A stretch of DNA of 64,000 nt from Bog-473 sp963817735 (GCA_963817735.1 CAWFPP010000026.1:1-64000), one strand, 5' to 3'; counted from the first letter of the stretch, positions 53,399 to 62,794 are shown. Notes: generated by a model from the letters alone, not told the origin. Made by a program: numbers and translations.

Positions 53399-53430
53399 GA
53401 AGCTGTACCGCCCCTTGACAGTTGTGTGAA

Positions 53431-54384
53431 CTATGCGACGCCTCCGTCACCGACCATGGCCCGGTAGATGCGCTCGAGGTCCTCGAGGGTGGCGAACTCG
53501 ACCACCAACCGGCCCCGCCGGTTCTGGATATCGACCTTGACCCGGGTGTTGAGGTAGGTGGACAAGAGATCCTCGAGCTCGAGCACACCGGGCTCCGGCA
53601 GCTTGCGCACCGTGGCCCGACGGGCGCTCGCTTCGGTGGTACTCGAGGTAGCACCCTTTGCCGCCGCCGTCTGCTCGGCCGCTTCCGGTGCGTCAGGGAC
53701 GACTCTGAGCTCGGAGCCCCCACGGCGCACCAGCTCCTCGACCGCCCGAACCGTCAACCCCTCCACGACGATCTGCTCCACCATCTTCTCCTGCAGGGCG
53801 CGGTCGGGCGTCCCGAGCAGGGCGCGGGCGTGGCCGGCGGAGATGGTCCTTTCGGCCAGGGCGCGCTGGGCCCCGGCCGGCAACTGCAGCAACCGCAGGG
53901 TGTTGGTGACGGTGGCACGGCCCTTGCCCATGCGGGTGGCCACCTGCTCGTGGGTCAGCCCGAACTCGTCGATGAGCTGCTGGTAGGCCGCGGCCTCCTC
54001 CAGGGCGTTGAGGTCGACCCGGTGGAGGTTCTCGACCAGGGCCTGCTCCAGGCTGGCCACGTCGTCGGCCACCTGGACCAGCACGGGGATGGTCTGCAGG
54101 CCGGCGCGACGGGCCGCCCGCCAGCGCCGCTCCCCCGCGATGAGCTCGTAGCTGTCCTCTTCGTCCTCGAGCTGACGCACCAGGACCGGCTGGAGAAGAC
54201 CGACCTCCCGGATGGAGGCCGCCAGGGCCCCCATCGACTCCTCGTCGAAGTGGCTCCGGGGTTGGTAGGCGTTGGGCCGGATGTGTGAAATCGGCACCAC
54301 CCGGAGAAGGGAGTCGGACTCCCCCGTCGCCTCACTCGGGATCAAGGCACTGAGGCCCTTACCGAGACCGCTGCGGCGCGCCAT
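53431..54384 (-). CDS. parB: Chromosome partitioning protein ParB
   Basis: 317 residues. RRSGLGKGLSALIP is the ParA-interacting N-terminus, ELIAGERRWRAARRAG contains the CTP-binding GERR box, and the HTH is THEQVATRMGKGRATVTNTL. The C-terminal dimerisation domain (VKVDIQNRRGRLVVEFATLE) is intact. It loads on parS and spreads to organise the origin. It overlaps parA by 26 nt; two parS-like sites lie upstream of parA. Confidence 0.97.
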   Translation of the reverse strand: MARRSGLGKGLSALIPSEATGESDSLLRVVPISHIRPNAYQPRSHFDEESMGALAASIREVGLLQPVLVRQLEDEEDSYELIAGERRWRAARRAGLQTIPVLVQVADDVASLEQALVENLHRVDLNALEEAAAYQQLIDEFGLTHEQVATRMGKGRATVTNTLRLLQLPAGAQRALAERTISAGHARALLGTPDRALQEKMVEQIVVEGLTVRAVEELVRRGGSELRVVPDAPEAAEQTAAAKGATSSTTEASARRATVRKLPEPGVLELEDLLSTYLNTRVKVDIQNRRGRLVVEFATLEDLERIYRAMVGDGGVA

Positions 54385-55657
54385 TGCTCACCTCCTTGGC
54401 CAGCTCGCGGTAGGCCACGGCGCCCCGCGAGGCAGGATCGAACACCGTGATGGGTTGCCCGAAAGAGGGGGCTTCGGACAGGCGGACCGTGCGCGGGATC
54501 ACCGCGCGACAGACCCGCTCTGAGAAGTGCTCCCGCACCTCGTTGGCCACGTCGACCGACAGCCGGGTCCGGGCGTCGTACATGGTCAACACAATTGTGC
54601 TGACCTCCAGGGTCTGATTCAGGTTGGTCGAGACCAGGTTCACGTTGCGCAGCAGCTGGCTCAGACCCTCGAGGGCGTAGTACTCGCACTGAATGGGCAC
54701 GAGCACCTCGTCGGCCGCGGCCAGGCCGTTGACGGTGATGAGGCCCAGTGACGGGGGGCAATCGATGAGGACGAAGTCGAAGTCGTCCACCACGGTGTCG
54801 ATGGCACGCTTGAGCTTCAGCTCCCGGCTGAACGCAGGGACGAGCTCGATCTCGACCCCGGCCAGGTCGATGGTGGCCGGGGCGACGAACAGGTTCTTGA
54901 CGCTGGTCGGCTCGATGCAGTCCTCGAGCGGGCGGTCCCGCATGATCACGTCGTACATGGACAGCTCAAAGTTACGGGCCTCCACACCGAGACCCGTGGT
55001 GGCGTTGCCCTGGGGGTCGAGATCGATCACGAGCACCCGGTAGTCGAGCTCGGCCAGCGCGGCGCCCAGGTTGACCGTCGTGGTCGTCTTGCCCACCCCG
55101 CCCTTCTGGTTGGCGATGGCGATGACCCGGGGCAGTTCGCGGAGTGCCGGCTTGGAACCGTTGAGCAACTCGGTGGCCTCGTCCCCGATGGACGGAGACC
55201 GCATGGCGTGCTTCGGTGCCGCCGGCGAGGGTGCAATGGCGTCCGGCTCGGCAGCCGGCGATGCGGGCTGGGCGGCGGATGCGATCGGCGCAGCCGGGAG
55301 CGGCTCTGCGGCGTGAACGGGAACGGTCTCCGCCAGTGGAGCTTCGTCATCGGGCTCTGGGGGAGCGGACACCGTCTCCGGCGGCCCTGTCGGCGCCGTA
55401 TCGGCCGCTTCGGCCGCTTCGGCCGTTCCCGAAGCCGAGACGCCGTCCGAGGCCGGGGGGGAGGGTGGCGTCTGGGCCCCATCGCCTACCACGTCGCCGG
55501 CCTGGGCCGGGTTGGATGGCCCCGGCTCCGTGATCAGGCTGATGACCGGGTCGGCGACGTGGGATCCCTCCTGGTCGTAGTCGTATGGCCCGACCCCCGA
55601 CTCACCTGATCCTGCTGTCTCGGCCGGGTCTCTGTCCCCCCGGCGTCGGATGCGCAT
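54359..55657 (-). CDS. parA: Chromosome partitioning ATPase ParA with long N-terminal extension
   Basis: 432 residues. The deviant Walker ATPase begins near residue 175: VIAIANQKGGVGKTTTTVNL, VIDLDPQGNATTGLG and FVLIDCPPSLGLITVNGL. The roughly 170 residues before it are Pro/Ala/Glu-rich and probably disordered, much longer than the usual ParA leader. A start inside (for example the GTG of VADPVISL) remains possible, but the composition stays coding-like back to ATG 55657. It moves ParB-parS complexes. Confidence 0.96.
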   Translation of the reverse strand: MRIRRRGDRDPAETAGSGESGVGPYDYDQEGSHVADPVISLITEPGPSNPAQAGDVVGDGAQTPPSPPASDGVSASGTAEAAEAADTAPTGPPETVSAPPEPDDEAPLAETVPVHAAEPLPAAPIASAAQPASPAAEPDAIAPSPAAPKHAMRSPSIGDEATELLNGSKPALRELPRVIAIANQKGGVGKTTTTVNLGAALAELDYRVLVIDLDPQGNATTGLGVEARNFELSMYDVIMRDRPLEDCIEPTSVKNLFVAPATIDLAGVEIELVPAFSRELKLKRAIDTVVDDFDFVLIDCPPSLGLITVNGLAAADEVLVPIQCEYYALEGLSQLLRNVNLVSTNLNQTLEVSTIVLTMYDARTRLSVDVANEVREHFSERVCRAVIPRTVRLSEAPSFGQPITVFDPASRGAVAYRELAKEVSNGAPQRSR

Positions 55658-55732
55658 CAGGTAGGACTTTCGTTACGCCACCGCACGGCGCCTATCCTGG
55701 CCTGCCGGCGCCCCGAGGTCAAGAGTTGAGAT

Positions 55733-55748
55733 TGTTCCACGTGAAACC
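55733..55748. promoter_or_regulatory. parS-like site 1
   Basis: TGTTCCACGTGAAACC matches the ParB site TGTTTCACGTGAAACA at 14 of 16 positions, including the central CACGTG. It is 76 nt upstream of parA. Confidence 0.8.
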
Positions 55749-55780
55749 GCCGCCTGGCGGCCCCGGCTGATTTCACTTGC

Positions 55781-55796
55781 CGTTCCACGTGGAACA
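55781..55796. promoter_or_regulatory. parS-like site 2
   Basis: CGTTCCACGTGGAACA is a 15-of-16 match to the symmetrical variant TGTTCCACGTGGAACA, 48 bp from site 1. Confidence 0.8.
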
Positions 55797-56031
55797 TTTC
55801 CTGTCACCTTCCTTGACCCCGGTGAGCTGCCCTTCTTCCCTGGGCCACGCGGGACGGACGCCGATCGGGCACCCGCAGACAGCGTCTCCCGGTGCGCGAC
55901 CCCGTGGCGGTCAGAACCGGGGCCGGGCCTGGCCGGGAGCTAGCTGCGCCCAATCCGGGCCCAGAACCCCGGGGCCGAGAAACGGCCAGAATCCCTGGGC
56001 TGAGAATCGGTTCACACTGAGGTCGCTGGGC

Positions 56032-56709
56032 TCAGAACAGGGGCCTCTTGGCCGGCACACCGTTGCGACGTGGGAAGCCCTCAGGACACGGCGCGGCCTG
56101 GGTCAGCACGCGGTACTCGAAACCCTCGTGGAGGATCTGTGCCGGCTCCAGTCCGAGCTGTCGGAGCGGGTCCGCCGGCCAGCGAGGGTCCTGATTGCCC
56201 GGGCCGTCCTCGTTCTCCAACGGCGAAGAGGGCGGTTCCGAGACGAGCAGCCATCCTCCGACCTTCAGCAGGGGAGCGGCGCACTCGGCCACCACGGCCG
56301 GTCGGCCGAAGGAACGGGCCACCACGCCGTCGAAGCCTGCCCTCAGGCCATTCGTACGACCGCACACCTCGGCTCGCTCCTCGAGGACATCGGCCCGCTC
56401 GGCCAGTCCCAAACGCTCGAGGGCCCGGCGCAGGAAGGCGGCCCGCCGGCCGTTCGCCTCGACCAGGGCCACGGTGGCCTCGGGCCACTCGGCCGCCAGG
56501 ACCAGCCCCGGCAGCCCGCCACCCGAACCCAGGTCCACCAGCCGTCTGGAACCTCCGGCCGACAGCCGTCGGGCGATGGCGACGAAGCCCTCGGCGTGCC
56601 GGATCTGTGGGTCCAGAGGGCCGGGGCCCAAGAATCCCAGGTCGCGCGCCTCGGCGAGGAGCTCGTGCAAGACGGTGGGGGAGTGGCCCCCTTCGTGGGC
56701 GCCGGGCAC
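56032..56709 (-). CDS. rsmG: 16S rRNA (guanine-N7) methyltransferase RsmG (GidB)
   Basis: 225 residues. The SAM-binding site is VDLGSGGGLPGLVLAAEWPE with the acidic strand end VALVEANGRRAAFL. GFDGVVARSFGRPAVVAECA is the conserved later block. It methylates G527 of 16S rRNA; loss gives low-level streptomycin resistance in other bacteria. The start is GTG 56709, 11 nt after the jag stop. Confidence 0.95.
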   Translation of the reverse strand: MPGAHEGGHSPTVLHELLAEARDLGFLGPGPLDPQIRHAEGFVAIARRLSAGGSRRLVDLGSGGGLPGLVLAAEWPEATVALVEANGRRAAFLRRALERLGLAERADVLEERAEVCGRTNGLRAGFDGVVARSFGRPAVVAECAAPLLKVGGWLLVSEPPSSPLENEDGPGNQDPRWPADPLRQLGLEPAQILHEGFEYRVLTQAAPCPEGFPRRNGVPAKRPLF

Positions 56710-56719
56710 CGGCGCCCGG

Positions 56720-57763
56720 TCAGCCCGCGGGCGCGATGACGATGTGGCGGTTGGGGTCTTCGCCTTCGGAGCGGGTCTCGACCCCCGCCATCTCGTTGAT
56801 GGCGTCGTGCACGGCCTTGCGGTCGGCCGGGCTCATCGGCTCGAGCGCCTTCTCCTGGCCCGAGGCCAGGACCTCCTCGGCGATCTGCACACTGAACCGC
56901 TTGAGGGCGGCCGAACGCCGCTCCCGGTAGCCGGCCACGTCCACCAGAATGCGGTCCGTGCGTGAGGGGCACTGCCGCTGGACGACGGCCCGTGTCAGGT
57001 CTTGCAGGGCTGCCAGGGTCGACCCCCGAGGGCCCACCAGGATTCCGAGGTCTTCCCCGAGGGCGGCGATCTCGACCGTGTCCTCGTCCAAGAGGCGGGT
57101 CTCGACCGTCCCTTCCATGCCGAACTCATTGAGGAGGTCGGCCACGAAGGCCCGCCCGACCTCACCCTGCTCTTCGAGCGTCATTCCTTCGGCCATGTCC
57201 ACTGTCTCCTTCACTTCGGTGCTCCCGTGCGGAGCCTTGCCAGCCGCTGTCCGTTCCGAGCCGTTCCCGGAGCCTCCCACCGATGCCGCGCCGGTGACCG
57301 TCGCCTTGCTGCGATTGCGCCGGCGCCGGGCTGAGCGACTGGTGCCGCTTCCCGTGCCGGCTGTCGTCGACCCCGCTCCGCTTGCCCCGGCGCCGGCAGC
57401 ACCGGACTCGACCCCCTCGCTCCGCGTGCGCCCGGAACCCCCTCCAGAGGACCGCTTGCCATTCTCCCGACCGCCGCCCTGGCCGTCCCGACCGCCCTGG
57501 CCGCCCTGACCCCCTTGGCCGCCCTGACCCCCTTGGCCGGACCGGCCGCCGCCACTGCGGCGTGAACGCTCGCGCCGAGGCCGGGCCCCGACGGGTCGCA
57601 CCCGTGCCCGCACCCTGGCCTCGACCCGAACCCGCCCGAAGAGCCCCGTCTTCGGCTCGTCCACCACGATGACCTCGGCATCTCCGACCGCAACGCCCAG
57701 CTGGTCCAGCGCCTGTTCAGTTGCCTCTTCGACGGTCTTGCCCGCCACCTCAACCCACTCCAC
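56720..57763 (-). CDS. jag: RNA-binding protein Jag/KhpB
   Basis: 347 residues. Jag_N domain MEWVEVAGKTVEEATEQALD through KTGLFGRVRVEA. A 130-residue Gly/Gln/Arg/Ser-rich linker with GQGG repeats follows. Then a KH domain (LGILVGPRGSTLAALQDLTR) and an R3H domain (EPMSPADRKAVHDAINEMAG, ending SEGEDPNRHIVI). It binds RNA and is linked to cell-wall and division control. The linker is unusually long. It lies between yidC and rsmG, as is usual. Confidence 0.95.
   Translation of the reverse strand: MEWVEVAGKTVEEATEQALDQLGVAVGDAEVIVVDEPKTGLFGRVRVEARVRARVRPVGARPRRERSRRSGGGRSGQGGQGGQGGQGGQGGRDGQGGGRENGKRSSGGGSGRTRSEGVESGAAGAGASGAGSTTAGTGSGTSRSARRRRNRSKATVTGAASVGGSGNGSERTAAGKAPHGSTEVKETVDMAEGMTLEEQGEVGRAFVADLLNEFGMEGTVETRLLDEDTVEIAALGEDLGILVGPRGSTLAALQDLTRAVVQRQCPSRTDRILVDVAGYRERRSAALKRFSVQIAEEVLASGQEKALEPMSPADRKAVHDAINEMAGVETRSEGEDPNRHIVIAPAG
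57491..57541 (-). repeat. GQGG-coding tandem repeat in jag
   Basis: Repeated CCGCCCTG(GCC/ACCCCCTTGG) units on the plus strand encode consecutive GQGGQGG in the Jag linker. Confidence 0.7.
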
Positions 57764-57766
57764 GCG

Positions 57767-58948
57767 TTATCGAGCCTTTCTGGTCCTCTTCGAGCGCGAC
57801 CGCGGGTGGGCCTTGGGTGCCGGAGCGTCATCGTCGCTCGCCGCCGAGCCGTTCGTCGCCTGCTTCCCCGCGGACGGCTTCCTTCCGTTGGTGGGCGCCT
57901 GGCCGTTCGTCTTGGCGCCAGCGCCTCCCTTGGCTGGCGGCAGCGTGGCTTTCGCTGCTGCCGTCCCGTCCGTGGCCTTCGACGCCTTCTTGGCCGGCTT
58001 GGGAGGGGAGGGTTTCTCCAACTCCTTCTTCTCCTCCTTGGCCGTCGAGCCGATCTCCCGCTCGGCCGCGACCGGGGTCACCATGCCGGAACGGAACATC
58101 ACCTCTTGTGTTGCGATGCGCATAGCCGATGACACGACCATGTAAATAGTTGCTCCAGCCGGCACTCTCAGGTAAATGACACCGAAAATAATAGGGAAAA
58201 ACTTCTGCATTGTTTGCATCTGTGGATTCGCCGCTGCAGCCTGAGGATTGCGGCTGTTCATTTGCTTCATTTGGTAGAACTGCATGAACATCGCAGCGCC
58301 AATGAGCACCAAGTAAGGGAGCACCAAAACTGCCTGGCTGGCGCTTCCGGGGAACGCGTGATGCGAAAGAGGGAGGGATGACAAATCCATTCCGAACCAC
58401 CAGTGCATTTGGCCATTGCTGGCCACCAATGCTTGGTGCATTGTCGAACTCTCGGGGATGTAACGCGGCGACGCACATCCGGCCTTTGCGAGACACTTGA
58501 CTGTGTCTCCCGCCGCGTTCGTATATGTCGAACCCTTCGGCACCACGTACGAGAGCCCGCGTATGAGCGAGTACAGCACGATGAGGAAGGGCATCTGCAG
58601 GAGGCTGGGAAGGCAGGCCCCGAACGGGCTCGTCCCGTTCTCCTTGTAGAGCTTCATCATCTCCTGGTTGAGCATTTCCCGGTTCTCCGGGCCCTTGTAC
58701 TTGGCCTGGAGCTTCTTCATTTCGGGCTGCAGCCGCTGCATCGCCAGCATCGACTTGGTGCTCTTCACCGTGACCGGGGTCAGGGCCAGCATGATGATGA
58801 TGGTCAGGCCCGTGATGGCGAAGCCGTAGTTGGGCCAGACGGAATAGAGGGCGGCCAGGATGTAGCCGAACAGCTCGAAGAGGGGGTGGAAGATCTCTCC
58901 GACCAGCTTGAACAGGGAATTCTCGGCCAAGACGGGGTGGCTCAGCAC
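57767..58948 (-). CDS. yidC: Membrane protein insertase YidC/OxaI
   Basis: 393 residues. TM1 around LFGYILAALYSVWPNYGFAI, the coiled hydrophilic loop (LQPEMKKLQAKYKGPENREM), then SPFGACLPSLLQMPFLIVLY, LVLPYLVLIGAAMFMQFYQM and FFPIIFGVIYLRVPAGATIY. The usual basic C-terminal tail is extended by about 90 Lys/Ala/Pro-rich residues. The stretch 58110-58560 is markedly less GC-rich than its surroundings. GTG 58948 overlaps the yidD stop. Confidence 0.96.
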   Translation of the reverse strand: MLSHPVLAENSLFKLVGEIFHPLFELFGYILAALYSVWPNYGFAITGLTIIIMLALTPVTVKSTKSMLAMQRLQPEMKKLQAKYKGPENREMLNQEMMKLYKENGTSPFGACLPSLLQMPFLIVLYSLIRGLSYVVPKGSTYTNAAGDTVKCLAKAGCASPRYIPESSTMHQALVASNGQMHWWFGMDLSSLPLSHHAFPGSASQAVLVLPYLVLIGAAMFMQFYQMKQMNSRNPQAAAANPQMQTMQKFFPIIFGVIYLRVPAGATIYMVVSSAMRIATQEVMFRSGMVTPVAAEREIGSTAKEEKKELEKPSPPKPAKKASKATDGTAAAKATLPPAKGGAGAKTNGQAPTNGRKPSAGKQATNGSAASDDDAPAPKAHPRSRSKRTRKAR

Positions 58949-59214
58949 GGACGGCTCCGTTCGTGGGTGTGGACTCGTATCGGCACCAGGTCCACGCCGT
59001 GGGGACCGAAGGGACGGCAGCGCAGCAGGCGTCGGGCGCTCAGGGCCAGTCCCCGCCAGAACCCGTGGACCGTGAAGGCCTCCACGGCGTAGGAGGAGCA
59101 GCTCGGGTAGAACCGACAGGGCGAGAGACGCCCGGAGGCGGCGCCCTGATAGGCGGCCACCAGGGCAATCGCCACCCGCACGGACAGATTCAGCTTGCGC
59201 TCGGGATTGCTCAT
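58942..59214 (-). CDS. yidD: Membrane protein insertion efficiency factor YidD
   Basis: 90 residues. RLSPCRFYPSCSSYAVEAFTVHGFWRG-type core with the three conserved Cys and LRCRPFGPHGVDLVP. It starts at ATG 59214, overlapping the rnpA stop by 4 nt, and overlaps yidC at its end. Confidence 0.95.
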   Translation of the reverse strand: MSNPERKLNLSVRVAIALVAAYQGAASGRLSPCRFYPSCSSYAVEAFTVHGFWRGLALSARRLLRCRPFGPHGVDLVPIRVHTHERSRPC

Positions 59215-59571
59215 ACGGGCCCCCGGCCTCGTCCGGCCTTCAAGAGCGCCGTCTGGAGGTCGTCTCGGAGCGCCGAGGGCTCCGCGGTGGCGGCGGCGGG
59301 CTCTAGCCGGACCAGGTAGGTGCCCCGGGGGAGCGCGGGCGCCGCGGAGCGGACGACTTCGCCGCGCTCGGCGCCTGAGGGAATTCCGCACCACGGCACT
59401 CCCACAGTTCCGGCCAATTGCGTACGCCACCTGGGGAAACACACCGGTCTCGGTGGTCGGAGCCGTGACGAACATCACCCGTACGGGGCCGCTGGCCGCA
59501 CGTGCTCGCGAGCGTTGCAGCTCGGCGAACGCCGCGCGGCGGGTGATGCGTCCGACCGTCCGTGCAGGCAC
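59211..59571 (-). CDS. rnpA: Ribonuclease P protein component (one frameshift)
   Basis: About 120 residues over two frames. The first part (TVGRITRRAAFAELQRSRAR, FVTAPTTETGVF, AVVRNSLRRRAR) includes the RNR-type signature. The second part (VVRSAAPALPRGTYLVRLEP through LLKAGRGRGPV) is in another frame. The break is near 59355-59365 in GCGCGGCGAAGTC. It forms RNase P with RnpB for tRNA 5' maturation and is essential, so an indel error is likely. The start is GTG 59571, just after rpmH. Confidence 0.92.
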
Positions 59572-59578
59572 CGGCGGC

Positions 59579-59713
59579 TCAGACGGTGAGACGGTGGCGC
59601 CCCTTGAGCCGCCGCGACTTCAGGATGGCCCGCCCCGCCCGCGTCGACATGCGCTTGCGGAACCCGTGGGTGCGAGCCCGTTTCCGGGTGTTCGGTTGAT
59701 AAGTGCGCTTCAC
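59579..59713 (-). CDS. rpmH: 50S ribosomal protein L34
   Basis: 44 residues from GTG 59713: VKRTYQPNTRKRARTHGFRK and RMSTRAGRAILKSRRLKGRH, then RLTV. A complete and typical L34. It heads the rpmH-rnpA-yidD-yidC-jag-rsmG run on the minus strand, divergent from dnaA. Confidence 0.97.
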   Translation of the reverse strand: MKRTYQPNTRKRARTHGFRKRMSTRAGRAILKSRRLKGRHRLTV

Positions 59714-59958
59714 GTCAATTCAGCCTTTCGCGACAGCCGTACGGCAATCCGGAGCCGGTTCGTCGCAGGTTCCATGCCTCGGCCTTCGAATCGATTCCGG
59801 CCGCCGGCGGCGAGTCCTCCCATGTTAGGCGCGATTTACCAATGGCCTCTAGTCGCACCGCCTGGCACGGTGTACGTTCAACCGATTACCCGTACCGAGG
59901 ATCGTTCCGAACTTGTGACCTGGACGCCGAGGGGGGAGAAGGGCGTTCGGAACTCGCA

Positions 59959-61357
59959 GTGACCCAGGCAGGCGATCTTTGGACACGGTGCACCGGGTCC
60001 CTGCGCGACCAGGTGTCCGAGACCACATGGCAGTTGTGGCTTTCGGGCATCGAGCCCGTGGCCTATACGGACGGTGAGTTCGTCCTGTCGGTCCCCAACG
60101 GGCTCATCCGTGAGCGGGTGGAGTCGCGCTACCTGCCCATGATCGAGGACACCCTGGCCAACGAGGTCGGCGCCCCTGTACGGGGCCGCCTCGAGGTCCA
60201 AATAGAGCCTGAGCCCGTGGCGGCGCCGGTCGAGCCCACCACCGAGCAGGTCTTCGGCCTGCCGCCAGAGACCGAACCCCAGCCCGCACCTGCGGGCCCC
60301 GCGCGGGTTGGCCGCGAGTCGCCGGCGGTGCAGCTGGACGCCGAAATTCACCTTCGAGACCTTCGTGGCCGCGTCGTCGAACCGGCTGGCGCACGCCGCC
60401 GCCCAGGCCGTGGCGGAAACGCCCGGTCGCTCCTACAACCCCCTGTTCATCTACGGCGACTCCGGGCTCGGCAAGACCCACCTGTTGCACGCCATCGGGA
60501 ACTACGTGACCGAGAACTACCCCCGCCGCAAGGTCCTTTACGTCACCACCGAGACCTTCATGAACGACTTCGTCGACTCGCTGCGGACCTCGACCACCTT
60601 GACCTTCAAGCGGCGCTACCGGGACTGCGACGTCCTGCTCATCGACGACGTCCAGTTCATGGAGCGCAAAGAGGGCCTCCAGGAGGAGTTCTTCCACACC
60701 TACAATGACCTCAAGGGTGCCTCCAAGCAGATCGTCCTGACCTCCGACCGGCCGCCCAAGTCGATCGAGACGCTCGAAGACCGGCTGCGCAGCCGGTTCC
60801 TGTCCGGCCTGATCACCGAGATCGATCCCCCCGACCTCGAGACCCGCCTGGCCATTCTGCGCTCCAAGTCCCTGAGTGAGAACCAGGACGTGCCCGATGA
60901 CGTCCTCGAATTCATCGCCTCCCACGTCAAGGACAACATCCGGGAGCTCGAGGGCGCGCTGACCCGTATCTGTGCCTTCGGCAACCTCAACAAGGAGCCC
61001 ATATCGCTGGCCCAGGCCGAGAAGGTGCTTTCCGACCTGGTCCTGGCCGGCGAGCCCCGCCGCATCACCCCCCAGATGATCCTCGACGCGACCGCCGCCA
61101 GTTACGGCTTCTCGGTCGATGCCATCTGCGGGCCGAGCCGGACCCGCCCGCTCGTCACGGCGCGCCAGGTCGCCATGTACCTGACCAGGGTGCTGACGGA
61201 CTACAGCTATCCGGCCATCGGGCGCGTCTTCGGCAAGCGCGACCACACGACGGTCATCCACGCCGTGGACAAGATCGCCGGCCAGATGCAGGAACGACGA
61301 CAGATCTACGAGCAGGTCACCGAGCTCATCCAGAAGATCCGTGCCGGCTCGGCCTGA
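59959..61357 (+). CDS. dnaA: Chromosomal replication initiator DnaA (one frameshift)
   Basis: About 465 residues. Domain I (LWTRCTGSLRDQVSETTWQL) and a short acidic/Pro-rich domain II are in one frame to about 60340. The AAA+ domain is in the next frame: PKFTFETFVAASSNRLAHAA, Walker A GDSGLGKTHLLHA, Walker B VLLIDDVQFM. Domain IV has CGPSRTRPLVTARQVAMYL and GKRDHTTVIHAV. Removing one G at 60340 gives LDPKFTF and restores a single protein. GTG 59959 is chosen as the start. It initiates replication at the neighbouring oriC; the break is best explained as a sequence error. Confidence 0.95.
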
Positions 61358-61659
61358 CCGCTCCTCTCTTCCCCACGCCGCCCACCTTGTTGTGGTTTGC
61401 CGAGGGCAAAGGTTGTGGACCGCACCGTTCCACCCTGGGGACCGGGCAGCCGCTTGTCCCCAGGCGCGCGGCGAGGAGGCACCGCGCGTAGCATCGGGCC
61501 CGCGCCCGGCCCACACCGCCATGGGGACAGCCGTTCGCGGGCCGACCTGGGCAAGGACCATGTCGTCCACAATCCACACCCCTTACTACCTTTACAAGAC
61601 ACATATACCTCTCCTCACGCGATGAAGGACTGGGAAAACTCCCGAAAGGAACGTCGTCG
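61358..61659. other. dnaA-dnaN intergenic region, putative oriC
   Basis: 302 nt. DnaA-box-like sites: TGTGGACCG at 61414-61422, TTGTCCCCA at 61454-61462 (8 of 9 to TTGTCCACA), a TCCACA pair in TCGTCCACAATCCACA at 61563-61578, plus weaker TGTGGTTTG near 61391. The final 70 nt are the most AT-rich stretch here (ACTACCTTTACAAGACACAT) and could be the unwinding element and dnaN promoter. Confidence 0.7.
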
Positions 61660-62778
61660 GTGAAGTTCAGATCCGAGCGCGATGCACTCGTGGACATGCT
61701 GGCCACGGCGAGCCGGGCCGTGGGGGGCCGCGGCGGTTCTTCCCCGGTGCTGCTGGGCCTGCTGTTGACGTGCGATGGGAATTCGTTGACGGTGACCGGC
61801 ACCGATCTCGACCTCACCATCCAGGTCACCGGGGAGGTCATCGGGATCGATGACGGGAGTTGTGTCATTCCGGCCCGGCTCTCCACCGACATCGTGCGAC
61901 GGCTGGAGCCCGGCGCCGTGACGTTTGCGGACCAGGGGGATCACATCACCATCAGTGCGGCCCGTTCGACATTCAAACTGCACACGTACCCCGTTGTGGA
62001 GTTCCCGCCGGTGGGGAAGACGGACGAGCCCACGACACAGCTGGCGGAGGCGGCACTGGGCGAAGCGGTCCGGCAGGTGGTGCGCGCCGCCTCCCACGAC
62101 GACGGCCGCCCGCTGTTGACCGGCGTGCTCGTGTCACGGGTCGACGGCTCGATTCGCATGGTCGCCACGGACTCGTACCGCATGGCGATGCGTGATCTCC
62201 CCGGCACCGAGACCATTCCCGGCGAAGAGGATCTCCTGGTCCCGGCGCGGGCGCTCTCCGAGCTCCAACGACTGCCGACAGGGACGATCTCGGAGGGCTC
62301 GGAGACGAACCGGGTCGGTGTGGCCGCCAGCAGCAACGAGATCACGTTCTGGCAGGGCAACGTGCAGATCAGCACGCGCCTCCTCGAGGGCCGCTACCCG
62401 GACTACAAGCAGTTGATCCCGGACCACTACCCGAACCGGTTGCACCTGGGCAAGGAGAGCTTTCTCTCGGCCTTGCGGCGCGTGCAGCTGCTCGTACGCG
62501 ACAACACCACGCCGGTGCGGTTGTCCATGCGTCAGGGCGGGGTGGACCTGAGCGTCCAGAGCCAGGACGTCGGTGACGCGTCGGAGGCCGTCGACGGGGA
62601 CTACACGGGCGAGGACCTGGTCATCGCCTTCAACCCGTCGTATCTCATCGACGGTGTCGAGGCCGTCGCCGGCGACGAGGTGATCGTCGAGACAGCGGAC
62701 GCCTCACGGGCCGCCACGGTACGGGGCGCCGAAGATCAGGAATTCCGTTATCTCCTGATGCCGGTCCGCGTTTCCTGA
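61660..62778 (+). CDS. dnaN: DNA polymerase III beta subunit (sliding clamp)
   Basis: 372 residues, three clamp domains. MKFRSERDALVDMLATASRA is the start; VRRLEPGAVTFADQGDHITI, MVATDSYRMAMRDL, LLEGRYPDYKQLIP and the end EFRYLLMPVRVS are typical. GTG 61660 has GAAAGGAA upstream. A shortened C-terminus is common in actinobacterial clamps. recF follows after 16 nt. Confidence 0.98.
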   Translation: MKFRSERDALVDMLATASRAVGGRGGSSPVLLGLLLTCDGNSLTVTGTDLDLTIQVTGEVIGIDDGSCVIPARLSTDIVRRLEPGAVTFADQGDHITISAARSTFKLHTYPVVEFPPVGKTDEPTTQLAEAALGEAVRQVVRAASHDDGRPLLTGVLVSRVDGSIRMVATDSYRMAMRDLPGTETIPGEEDLLVPARALSELQRLPTGTISEGSETNRVGVAASSNEITFWQGNVQISTRLLEGRYPDYKQLIPDHYPNRLHLGKESFLSALRRVQLLVRDNTTPVRLSMRQGGVDLSVQSQDVGDASEAVDGDYTGEDLVIAFNPSYLIDGVEAVAGDEVIVETADASRAATVRGAEDQEFRYLLMPVRVS

Positions 62779-62794
62779 TCGGCGCTCCGTCGCG

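Larger units (their letters stand above)
55658..56031. other. parA-rsmG intergenic region with parS sites
   Basis: 374 nt. It holds two parS-like sites about 48 bp apart. The right half has several GGGCC/GGGCTGAGAA-like short motifs and no convincing gene. Confidence 0.6.

Noticed and set aside
60330..60350. Programmed ribosomal frameshift in dnaA
   Set aside because: No slippery heptamer or downstream structure is evident, and similar breaks occur in rnpA, dnaB, AKR and GH36.
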